Shown: piece by piece, positions 15,451-22,577 of the stretch | Layout of the letters: the number at the start of each line of letters is the position of its first letter | Position numbering within the stretch: the stretch's first letter is position 1 | Assembly: GCA_016215705.1 (NCBI GenBank) | Contig: JACRIR010000031.1 | Coordinates: 1 to 35,493 of the forward strand | Direction of reading: 5' to 3' | Source: Candidatus Poribacteria bacterium | GTDB taxonomy: Bacteria; Abyssobacteria; SURF-5 | DNA length: 35,493 nucleotides | The notes under the pieces: model-generated | What the model was told of the DNA's origin: nothing | The model's database searches: none | The model's input: the letters and a program-made list of their open reading frames with translations, nothing else | Made by a program: the position numbers and the translations under genes

Positions 15451-16527
15451 TCATGGTTGACGAAACCAGACCGCATGGGCGCCGGGAGAGTAGGCTTGCG
15501 GCCCAGAAGGAGTGTTTGTCATCTCGCCTTCCCATCCCATTACATCTCTTTGGAACCAGGCGCTGAACACTTCGGCCATTGAGGGTCCACCGTTCGGTTG
15601 CTTCCCGGCTGTGTTGCACCCGTTCAAGAATATCTGCGCGTCCGGCGAAAGATTCGATGTATTCAGCTTCTTCACGCTGTGCACGTCAAACTGACCACCA
15701 ATTGATGGATACAGCATGCCAAGCCAGGCATGGCCGTCATACGTGAATTTCGTGATGTTTTCATTATTGGTCAAGGCATCCTGAAAGTCCTGCCAATCTC
15801 TCGCTTGGATGATTTTCACTTCCTCCGGATACTTGCCATCTGCCCAGGCAAAGGCGACATTCGTCCTGTATGCAATACTTTCCTTCTCGTCCAAAGTTCC
15901 ACCCACGAGGATAAGTTCGATCAGGCCTAGCGGGTCGATCGCCATGACCGGCGTGTTTGAAACATAGGCGTATTGATTTGGACCGGCTGCGACGCCGGCT
16001 GGGTCCTGACTTATGAATCTGCCGATTGAGGGATCATAGAACCGTGCGCGGTAGTAGTAGAGGCCGGAGCGGGAGTGGAATTCACGGCCGGTGTAGGTGA
16101 AGCCGCCGGGGATGGCGGGGCCGGTCTCCTGGAGGATTTTGCCGTAGGCGTCGTATCTATAGGTTTTCACGATGCCGCCGCTTGAGTTCAGCACAGTCTT
16201 GTCCAAGGTAGCGGAATCAAACCATCGAAAAAGTCTGACACCACTGAGTAACGCTGACATTCACGAACCAGGAAACCTCTTTTTCATAAACTGCAAAGCA
16301 GAAAAAGCATGCAAGAATCGTTAACCGCAGAGTACGCTGAGGACATTGGCTTTCTACCGTTTTTTCTCTGCGCCCCTCCGCGCCCCCCGCGGTTCAAGCT
16401 TTTTTGTTTTGGACAGCAATGAGTTCAGTATCTGCGTTACACTGCCTTGGCGGGTCTTGTGGTAGTAGTAATCAACGCCATTGTACCGCACGATGAGCGG
16501 ATCGTCAAGAACAAAGAGAAAATTTGT
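15451..16527 (-). pseudogene. Rhs C-terminal tip with caspase-like domain, split by a MITE
   Basis: Remnant of an Rhs gene. The upstream piece (16527 down to 16420) reads LDDPLIVRYNGVDYYYHKTRQGSVTQILNS. After the insertion, the frame continues SSGGIVKTYRYDAYGK, YYYRARFYDPSIGRFISQDP and AIDPLGL, the Rhs core. Removing 16192-16420 and one copy of the 9-bp duplication joins them exactly in frame. A C-terminal domain of about 155 aa follows the core, with YDGHAWLG (His177) and IFLNGCNTAG (Cys215), numbered from the ATG at 16260. This spacing and context look like the His-Cys dyad of caspase-like (CHAT/C80/DUF4347-type) peptidases. The rest of the Rhs shell is missing: beyond a stop at 16528-16530 lies only the 66-bp repeat. 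The MITE supplies ATG 16260, leaving a 269-aa open frame. Confidence 0.8.
16192..16420 (-). mobile_element. MITE-like element B inserted in the Rhs gene
   Basis: TGAGTTCAG occurs at 16183-16191 and 16420-16428 as a target duplication (the last base may belong to the element). The ends are CACAGTCTTGTCCAAGG and TTTTGGACAGCAAT, imperfect inverted repeats. Read on the minus strand, the interior is homologous to element A: an ACCGCGGGGGG/CGCAGAG block, GCCAATGTCCT, and a block around ATGTCAGCGTTACTCAGTGG. No transposase. The precise duplication and the restored Rhs frame show a simple insertion. Confidence 0.85.
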
Positions 16528-16563
16528 CTACCACGGGGAACTCGGGGAGTCACGGGGTAAAGA
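16498..16563 (+). repeat. 66-bp direct repeat, copy 2
   Basis: Near-identical to 14195-14260. Its left edge overlaps the 5' limit of the Rhs remnant, suggesting recombination there removed the rest of the Rhs gene. This is an inference. Confidence 0.85.
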
Positions 16564-16647
16564 GAGACGAAAGGAGGGGGGAAGGGAAGGGTTTGCCGTG
16601 CTGATAATTTCTCTGCAAAATGAAGTGATGGGAGAAGAAGAAGCACA

Positions 16648-17667
16648 ATGAAGCTTGTAATAACCGGCGACGTGATGCTGGGGCGTCTCGTCGACCAACA
16701 CGTTATCCGGAAGACGGATATGAGTTCGGAATATGTGTGGGGCGATTGTATGGATTTGTTTTATGAGGCCGACCTTCGTCTCACAAATCTCGAGTGCGTC
16801 ATCTCGAGTTTGGGCGAGCCGTGGCGACCGCTTGAAAAAGCGTTTCATTTCCGCGCGCATCCCCGGGCGATTGAAGCGCTGACTGCGGCGCAAATAGATT
16901 TTGTTTCTCTTGCCAACAATCACACGCTGGATTACGGAACGGAGGCCTTGGTCGAATGCCTGTTCCTGCTCGAGCGGGCCGGTATCACGCATGCGGGCGC
17001 GGGGAGGAATAAGACCGAGGCTGAGGCGCCTGCTTTTCTTGATGCGAAGGGATCGACGGTTGCCGTCATTTCGGTTACCGACAATGAGCCTTCATGGGAA
17101 GCGAAAGACTCGACGCCCGGCACTTTCTATGTGGATTATGGTCCCAAAGGGCTCACAGCGCCTTATCGTTCGTATGTCGAACGAGCCATAGCGAAGGTAA
17201 GGGATCGGGCCGACCTGCTCATTGTCAGCGCGCACGTGGGACCGAACTGGGGACCTCCATCGCGCGCCATGCAGGCGCTCGCGCACGAGCTTGTGGATAT
17301 GGGGTTCGATATGTTCTGGGGGCATTCGAACCATGCTCCGTTGCCGGTGGAGATTTATCAGAAGAGACCGATCCTCTATGGCACGGGTGACTTCATCGAT
17401 GATTACGCCGTGGACCGGAGAGAAAGAAACGACCTTTCTTTTCTGTTCGCGCTCGACTGGCAGGATAATGGTTGGAGGCTGACGCTATATCCGACAAAGA
17501 TAAAGGGTTTTCAGGCAAACAGGGTTTACGGGGAAGAAGCCGCGTTGGTCATGGATCGAATGGCGCTTGGTTCGCGCGTCTTCGGAACAGATGTTCATCG
17601 AATGGATGATCGAATCGTGATATCAGAGGCGAAAGGCGAAAGGGCAAAGGCGAAAGAGAGCGAGTGA
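16648..17667 (+). CDS. CapA-family protein (metallophosphoesterase-like)
   Basis: 339 aa. It has the conserved elements of the CapA/PgsA family: ITGDVMLGR (Asp8), LTNLEC (residues 46-50), SLANNHTLDYG (Asn91, His92), HVGPNW and WGHSNHAPLPVE, ending at the GTGDFIDDY region. These mark a calcineurin-like metal site. CapA is named for poly-gamma-glutamate capsule synthesis, but most family members have no proven role, and no capB or capC genes are near. There is no signal peptide or membrane anchor, unlike classical CapA, so a cytoplasmic enzyme is more likely. The last 12 residues are a low-complexity charged tail. Confidence 0.85.
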   Translation: MKLVITGDVMLGRLVDQHVIRKTDMSSEYVWGDCMDLFYEADLRLTNLECVISSLGEPWRPLEKAFHFRAHPRAIEALTAAQIDFVSLANNHTLDYGTEALVECLFLLERAGITHAGAGRNKTEAEAPAFLDAKGSTVAVISVTDNEPSWEAKDSTPGTFYVDYGPKGLTAPYRSYVERAIAKVRDRADLLIVSAHVGPNWGPPSRAMQALAHELVDMGFDMFWGHSNHAPLPVEIYQKRPILYGTGDFIDDYAVDRRERNDLSFLFALDWQDNGWRLTLYPTKIKGFQANRVYGEEAALVMDRMALGSRVFGTDVHRMDDRIVISEAKGERAKAKESE

Positions 17668-17706
17668 ATGGTGAGTGATGAATTACAAAGATAAGGCAAA
17701 AGAGAA

Positions 17707-17741
17707 AAATGGGGACACGATGCGGCATCGTGTCCCCATTT
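17707..17741. terminator. GGGGACAC-family palindrome between convergent genes
   Basis: Perfect 16-bp arms, AAATGGGGACACGATG (17707-17722) and its complement (17726-17741), with a CGG loop. It sits between the capA-like stop (17667) and the ilvC stop (17778). The stem flanked by A and T runs could stop transcription from both sides. It belongs to the repeat family of 6700-6736 and 24947-24985. Confidence 0.65.
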
Positions 17742-17777
17742 GTTGCGACTCTCTTGCGTCTCGATTTCCGTTTCAGG

Positions 17778-18857
17778 CTATTTCTTCCTCGTCTTCTTCT
17801 TGGTCTCGGCCCAGCGTTCAGGCCGAAGAGAGCGGACGGCTGCGCCTGCGCGCCACATCTCTGAATTCCGCATCTCGGACAGTTCCTTGTCGAGCTTCTG
17901 CTTGTAGTCGGCAGCGCTGTTGGCCTTGAGGACTATCGCGGTCTGCCCGCCTGACGCGACGCTCTTGTAGAGTTTGTCGAAGACGGGCTTGACGGCCTTA
18001 CGGAATTCGTGCCGCCAGTCAAGCGCGCCCCGCTGAGCGGTCGTGCTGCAATTGGCGTACATCCAGTCCATTCCGTTCTCGCCGACCAGCCGGATGAGGC
18101 TCTGCGTGAGCTCTTCGACCGTTTCGTTAAACGCTTCACTCGGGCTGTGGCCGTGTTTGCGCAGGCAGTTGTACTGCGCCTCCATGACGCCCGCGAGCGC
18201 GCCCATCAGCACACCACGCTCTCCGGTAAGGTCGCTGTAGACCTCCTTCTGGAAAGTAGTGGGGAAGAGGTAGCCGGAGCCGATGGCGATTCCGAGTGCA
18301 ATGGTTCTCTCTTCGGCGCGGCCAGTGTAGTCCTGCTGCACCGCGTAGCTGCTGTTGATGCCTGCGCCCGCCAGGAAATTGCGGCGGACAGTAGTGCCCG
18401 AACCCTTGGGGGCCACCATGATCACATCGATATTCTTGGGCGGTATCACGCCTGTCTGTTTCTTGTAAACAATCGAGAAACCGTGCGAGAAATAGAGCGC
18501 ATCGCCGGCTTTGAGAAAAGGTTTTATTTTGGGCCACTGCGCCATTTGGCCGGCATCGGATATCAGGTACTGGATTATCGTTCCGCGTTCCGTGGCCTCT
18601 TCGAGGGAGAAGAGCGTTTTGCCGGGTTTCCAACCGTCTTCCATCGCCTTGTTCCAGTATGCCTTGTCGCCCGGCCACTGCCCGATGATGACATTGATGC
18701 CATTATCGCGCATGTTGAGCGCCTGCGCCGGCCCCTGAATGCCGTATCCGAGCACCGCTACCGTCTCACGCTTGAGGACGCTCCTTGCCTTTGACAGCGG
18801 AAACTCTTCTCTGGTGACCACCTTCTCCATCTCCCCGCCAAAGTTTATTCTCGCCAT
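17778..18857 (-). CDS. ilvC: Ketol-acid reductoisomerase, Bacteroidetes/fungal-like type
   Basis: 359 aa from ATG 18857, with GAGGAAAG upstream. It catalyses isomeroreduction of acetolactate or acetohydroxybutyrate in valine, leucine and isoleucine synthesis. The N-terminal NADPH domain has VLGYGIQGPAQALNMRDNG (GYGIQG at 37-42). Later blocks VAPKGSGTTVRRNF, SSYAVQQDYTG, SDLTGERGVLMGALAG and GHSPSEAFNETVEELTQSL carry the metal-binding acidic residues. The start MARINFGG-EMEKVVTREEFPL and the ending SEMWRAGAAVRSLRPE are typical of the Bacteroidetes/fungal branch, slightly longer than the usual short enzyme. The gene is alone, without ilvB, ilvN or leuA next to it, and has its own promoter. Confidence 0.96.
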   Translation of the reverse strand: MARINFGGEMEKVVTREEFPLSKARSVLKRETVAVLGYGIQGPAQALNMRDNGINVIIGQWPGDKAYWNKAMEDGWKPGKTLFSLEEATERGTIIQYLISDAGQMAQWPKIKPFLKAGDALYFSHGFSIVYKKQTGVIPPKNIDVIMVAPKGSGTTVRRNFLAGAGINSSYAVQQDYTGRAEERTIALGIAIGSGYLFPTTFQKEVYSDLTGERGVLMGALAGVMEAQYNCLRKHGHSPSEAFNETVEELTQSLIRLVGENGMDWMYANCSTTAQRGALDWRHEFRKAVKPVFDKLYKSVASGGQTAIVLKANSAADYKQKLDKELSEMRNSEMWRAGAAVRSLRPERWAETKKKTRKK

Positions 18858-18921
18858 TATCTTTCCTCGCTTTCCATTAGGTCTCTCGGGCAAACAAGCT
18901 TCATCGCAAACAACGCCGCAT

Positions 18922-18950
18922 ATTATAGCCGATTTGCGGATTCGCGTAAA
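18922..18950 (-). promoter_or_regulatory. Sigma70-type promoter of ilvC
   Basis: On the minus strand, TTTACG (18945-18950), a 17-nt spacer, then TATAAT (18922-18927). The leader to the ATG is about 60 nt. I see no leader peptide rich in branched-chain codons. Confidence 0.7.
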
Positions 18951-19040
18951 GTGCGCTGCGTCTTTTTCGTCTGAGCCAGGCAGAAACCGGAAACGGGTAT
19001 ATGTCCGATTTAGCGCAAACGGACTAATAACTCGGGACGG

Positions 19041-20615
19041 CTATGCGACTTCGATGTTCTTCTCGCATGTTCCCTGCGCGCCCAAAGTATTGGTCACAGT
19101 GATGCGCACGCGATAGCGACCGGGTTTGTCAAAGACATGCGGCAACACCGGCCCTTTCACGCCTTCCTCACCGTTGATTTCCCATTTCATATCAACCAGG
19201 ATACCTTCGAGGTCGTCAAGATGTCTCACGTAGATAAGGGCGGGCTCGCCTGCTTTGGGCTTGTCGGGCAAATACGCAAACTCAATCCCCGGCCTGGTCT
19301 GATAGGCTTTGCGTTCAATGAGCGAGATGGGATCGAACCCCTTCGAGCCTGCTGCGCTAATGTCGGCCAAAGAGAGCGTATCAAGTTGTTCGATGATCTC
19401 CATCTGCGCAAGCGTTCCGCGCTCGAGTTGATCGGGCGTACATTTGTCCGGCGTATCCTCTTCTGTGTGATACCAGACAGGTTTGCCAATAATGTCGATG
19501 ACCGGAACGCCTGCTTCAAGGAACCGGCCCTCAAGGTCCTCGTTCGGACACATGATGTCGGCCGGCAAGAACGCCGAAGGTTGCAGCCGGTACTTCTTCA
19601 CGATAGGGAGAATAATGTTCGTCAGCGCGTGATTGGGTGAAGCGAATATGCCCCGGAGTTCATCATGGCCTGTCTTGACGATCTTGCCGCCGATTTCTTC
19701 ATAATTGTCACAACCGATGCCATCGAGGGTTATATAGGCCGCCGTTTTATTCAGAATATGGCTATGCTTCTTTATGAACTCGCGCGCTCCGATAAGGAGC
19801 TCATGACCCGGATGCGTGACGAAAAGAAGGTTCTTTTGGGGCGGTTGCCGCCGGCCGGCGAATTCCTTTGCGATGGCAAGGAGCGCGCAGACACCCGCAG
19901 CGTTGTCAATCGCTCCGCCATATATGCTGTCGTGGTGCGCGCCCGCAATAATGTACTCGTCTGTGCGACCAGGCAACAGGCCCGTCACGTCGCCGGTTCG
20001 TGACATGGTCGCTCTCGCCTCAAGAATGAGATTGACCTCTGTCCGCGATGCTCGCATCCTTTCCTTGAGGCGAGCGCCTTCCGTTCGGTTGATGAGGATT
20101 GCAGGAATGGGATTGTCGAACTTCTCTTCTTCAGCGGTGAAAATCGGAATCAGGTCACAGGGCGTATCCGTGATCACAATCAGCGCCAGCGCGCCTGCGT
20201 TCACCGCCGACTGGTAGCTATTGAAGAAACGGTAAGTGGGCCAGAAGCGGAGGAGAGTTCGGCCGTCCATCACTGCAATTTTGCCGCGTGTGTCGCCGAA
20301 TTGGTGCGGCATTCCGTAACCGGCGTAGGCGCATTCGGCGCGCAAGCCGCCACCCGGCGTTGCGCCGCTGTACCAGACGGGTTTCGATCGAATTGCAGTG
20401 GCCTCGGGCAAGACTTTGAGTTCTACATGTTGGGGTTCCCAGTAGTGTATGTCAAACCATTCGATCGAGACTTCTCCAAGGCCGATCTCCCTGAAGCGTC
20501 CGCTGAGGTATTCCAACGCCCGCTGCTCCTCAGCGCTCCCCGTGCGTCGGTGTCCTATAGCCACGATCTGTTCAACTTCGGTAAGGAGCTCTTTTCCGGA
20601 TATTCGCAGGCTCAT
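19041..20615 (-). CDS. M28-type metallopeptidase with altered active-site motif
   Basis: 524 aa from ATG 20615, chosen for the GAGGG just upstream; ATG 20636 and GTG 20639 are in frame but weaker. Residues about 75-180 look like a PA-type insert. The zinc ligands of family M28 are visible: AGAHHDS (His227, Asp229), GGAIDNAAG (Asp237), GHE (Glu272), LDG (Asp298) and a late His in VWYHTEEDTPD. Where M28 enzymes have GAEE, this one has PGHE, so the Glu acting as general base is replaced by His271. The last 80 residues resemble an Ig/PKD-type domain. No signal peptide is seen. It could be a peptidase with altered chemistry or a non-peptidase member. Confidence 0.85.
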   Translation of the reverse strand: MSLRISGKELLTEVEQIVAIGHRRTGSAEEQRALEYLSGRFREIGLGEVSIEWFDIHYWEPQHVELKVLPEATAIRSKPVWYSGATPGGGLRAECAYAGYGMPHQFGDTRGKIAVMDGRTLLRFWPTYRFFNSYQSAVNAGALALIVITDTPCDLIPIFTAEEEKFDNPIPAILINRTEGARLKERMRASRTEVNLILEARATMSRTGDVTGLLPGRTDEYIIAGAHHDSIYGGAIDNAAGVCALLAIAKEFAGRRQPPQKNLLFVTHPGHELLIGAREFIKKHSHILNKTAAYITLDGIGCDNYEEIGGKIVKTGHDELRGIFASPNHALTNIILPIVKKYRLQPSAFLPADIMCPNEDLEGRFLEAGVPVIDIIGKPVWYHTEEDTPDKCTPDQLERGTLAQMEIIEQLDTLSLADISAAGSKGFDPISLIERKAYQTRPGIEFAYLPDKPKAGEPALIYVRHLDDLEGILVDMKWEINGEEGVKGPVLPHVFDKPGRYRVRITVTNTLGAQGTCEKNIEVA

Positions 20616-20726
20616 AGATCCCTCGCTCGCTGCCATCACTCTCGTGACGAAGCTCTTGTTGATTCACGACAATGTCATTTCCTGATTAGGGTTAGGCAGG
20701 GTTCAGCGTCCGACGTCTACAGGGAT

Positions 20727-20755
20727 ACCATACACCGTTTCACCCAAGTTGGCAA
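20727..20755 (-). promoter_or_regulatory. Probable promoter of the M28 gene
   Basis: On the minus strand, TTGCCA (20750-20755), a 17-nt spacer, then TATGGT (20727-20732). A good -35 and a moderate -10. Confidence 0.5.
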
Positions 20756-20790
20756 GTCTAACGGAGTGCTTGAAACTTGAAATTTGAAAG

Positions 20791-20868
20791 CACTGCTGTC
20801 CAAAACGGCTTTTTTCACCGCAGAGGGTCGCAGACCCGAGGCGCAACGCGGCGTAGCCGCAACCAAAT
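20791..20868 (+). mobile_element. Truncated left end of a MITE-like element
   Basis: It starts CACTGCTGTCCAAAAC like elements A and B, continues with an ACCGCAGAGG block, and shares GTAGCCGCAACCAA with element A. No matching right end or target duplication is visible before the pilin operon, so this is a fragment. Confidence 0.6.
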
Positions 20869-20877
20869 CGCCATATC

Positions 20878-20946
20878 GGGCGCGATGAATCGCGCCCCTA
20901 CAGAAATCCCTCGTATACTCCTGTAGGGGCGCAATTCATTGCGCCC
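20878..20946. repeat. Inverted pair of REP elements (BIME-like)
   Basis: A minus-strand copy (20878-20901) and a plus-strand copy (20923-20946) face each other, with their GTAG ends inward around about 21 bp. The two hairpins use slightly different stems (GGCGCGATTC... versus GGCGCAATTC...). The rest of the 20947-21322 gap holds the 43-bp dispersed repeat and no convincing gene. Confidence 0.75.
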
Positions 20947-20974
20947 GTGTGAGTTTCATACGGTGTGTCATGAG

Positions 20975-21017
20975 AATCACGACAGGAATTCAAGATTTCG
21001 AATGTGAGTAGTACAGA
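20975..21017 (+). repeat. 43-bp dispersed repeat
   Basis: Shares AATCACGACAGGAATTCA and GATTTCGAA with the inverted copy at 24834-24876 and, more weakly, with 179-220. The two better copies flank the pilin operon in opposite orientation. Confidence 0.6.
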
Positions 21018-21322
21018 GGGCGCAAAGAGGGAATCGACGGGGAAAAGAAGAAAGTCTTGTCCTCGGCGGCGGAAAACGTACATACTCCCACAGAGTTTCT
21101 CGTGGAAATATCCTAGAAGGCCTTGGCGCTTCATAACCCATAGGATGTGCTTTGTGTGTGTGCGCGTGAGGTCAATTTTGTAATCCAATTTACGCAAAAT
21201 GTGTCGGTGCGTCTAGAGATTGTAGCTTCTACACCCGAAACTCAAAGAGAGAATACAGTGTAATGCATTCTATCTTAAAGGGTTAAAGCGGAAAGGGTTT
21301 GGCTGCGCGAAGCGAGTGGTTC

Positions 21323-21339
21323 TTGGCATGGTTCATGCT
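21323..21339 (+). promoter_or_regulatory. Sigma54-type promoter of the minor-pilin operon
   Basis: TTGGCATGGTTCATGCT: GG at 21325-21326 and GC at 21337-21338, exactly 10 nt apart, and a near-match to the TGGCACG-N4-TTGC consensus. Predicted transcription start near 21350. RpoN control is well known for type IV pilin genes (PilR). The match is by eye and no activator site was identified. Confidence 0.6.
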
Positions 21340-21398
21340 TCAAAAATGGTCTGATACGCATGTGGTGAAGCCGCTCTCAGCGGAAGGAGCGAAATAGC

Positions 21399-21803
21399 AT
21401 GAGATTTGGAGGACGCACGCGTGGGTCCAACAAGGGGCTTACGCTTATCGAATTACTCGTCGCAATGAGTATCCTGGCCCTTGGGGGTGTTGCCGGGTTG
21501 ATGATTCTCATTCAGGCGCACAAATCCAATACTGTCGCCCGTGTGAAGACTGCGGCCGTCAATGCCGCTGAACAACGACTCGAGGAGATTTTTCGCGACG
21601 CACCATCGAACGTATTCAGTTTCAATAATACCACCTTTCCAGTTGGGGACCTTGTGGCCCCTGCCGGCGGCAACCCGGGCCTGGTCACTGTGACAGGGAA
21701 TAGTCCACCGGTGGTTACTGTTACGGTGACGTGGCGAGGTCAGGGTACATTATCGCCCGGACAGGTGACGATGACCGCGCTTCGAAGCACAGCGCCGAGG
21801 TAG
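21399..21803 (+). CDS. Type IV pilus minor pseudopilin, PilV-like
   Basis: 134 aa. Prepilin leader SNKG/LTLIELLVAMSILALGGVAGLMIL has Gly at -1 and Glu at +5, so it should be cut by prepilin peptidase and inserted in the inner membrane. The remainder is a small beta-rich domain with no cysteines. GGAG lies about 10 nt before the ATG. It is the first gene of a four-gene operon. PilV and GspI are the closest roles by position and size. Confidence 0.85.
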   Translation: MRFGGRTRGSNKGLTLIELLVAMSILALGGVAGLMILIQAHKSNTVARVKTAAVNAAEQRLEEIFRDAPSNVFSFNNTTFPVGDLVAPAGGNPGLVTVTGNSPPVVTVTVTWRGQGTLSPGQVTMTALRSTAPR

Positions 21804-21809
21804 CAGGAC

Positions 21810-22550
21810 ATGAGACGATGGAACGCAGATAGGCGAAGCGGTTTTACTGTAATCGAAATAGCGATCGCGATGGGCATCATGGGAATGTTGACGCTTGTGA
21901 TTGCTACAATATTCCTTAGAACCGTAGACAGCTACGGCCAGATGTCGACCGAGACTGACGCGATCAAGCAAGCCCGATATTGCCTGGACATGATTTCGCG
22001 CGAGATGCGCGAAAGCGTGAACGCGAGTATGAGTGATGCGACTGCCGGACCTCCGCTGGGGGGCGTCGTGGACGCTATCTTGTTGACTTCGGCGAGGCAG
22101 TCGGACGGAACTTTCGCCGTGGACGCAAACAACTTTCCTGTCCCGCGTTCAATAGTCTTCTTTTATCTTAACGTAACACCGGAAGGAATAACGCAGCTTG
22201 TCCGGCATCAACTCTACTATGCTGAGGATCTCCATACTGACGATGTCCCGCTGCCGCTTCATACGCCCCCGTTTGTTCTCGCGAACCCGACTTACTTCGG
22301 GGCGAATATCGTGATGAGAGACAACGGCGGACTCGGCGCTCCGTTTGTCGTCAACAGGTCCACCGGCGCCGTTAACGGGACTGCGCCCACGAAGGCGCCC
22401 AAGATTCTCATGAATAGAGCGACATCGTTTGACCTTATCGATGACGGCACCAATCCGTTGGAAGCGCGCATAACTTGCCAATACGTAGACAGATATGGCC
22501 GTCCTGCGACTTCCCGATTGAACACGCGCATCCAACCAAGGAACCTGTAG
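21810..22550 (+). CDS. Type IV pilus minor pseudopilin, PilW-like
   Basis: 246 aa. Leader RRSG/FTVIEIAIAMGIMGMLTLVIATIF has Glu at +5. Helix continuation ETDAIKQARYCLDMISREMRES matches the PilW/GspJ pattern. It starts 6 nt after the previous stop, with GAGG upstream. It probably forms the pilus tip-priming complex together with the neighbours. Confidence 0.85.
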   Translation: MRRWNADRRSGFTVIEIAIAMGIMGMLTLVIATIFLRTVDSYGQMSTETDAIKQARYCLDMISREMRESVNASMSDATAGPPLGGVVDAILLTSARQSDGTFAVDANNFPVPRSIVFFYLNVTPEGITQLVRHQLYYAEDLHTDDVPLPLHTPPFVLANPTYFGANIVMRDNGGLGAPFVVNRSTGAVNGTAPTKAPKILMNRATSFDLIDDGTNPLEARITCQYVDRYGRPATSRLNTRIQPRNL

Positions 22551-22577
22551 CACAGCATGCTTGAGGAGGCGAAGAAG

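Noticed and set aside
20898-21197. 99-aa minus-strand open frame
   Set aside because: It is partly built from the REP pair and the 43-bp dispersed repeat and has no recognisable domain or ribosome site.
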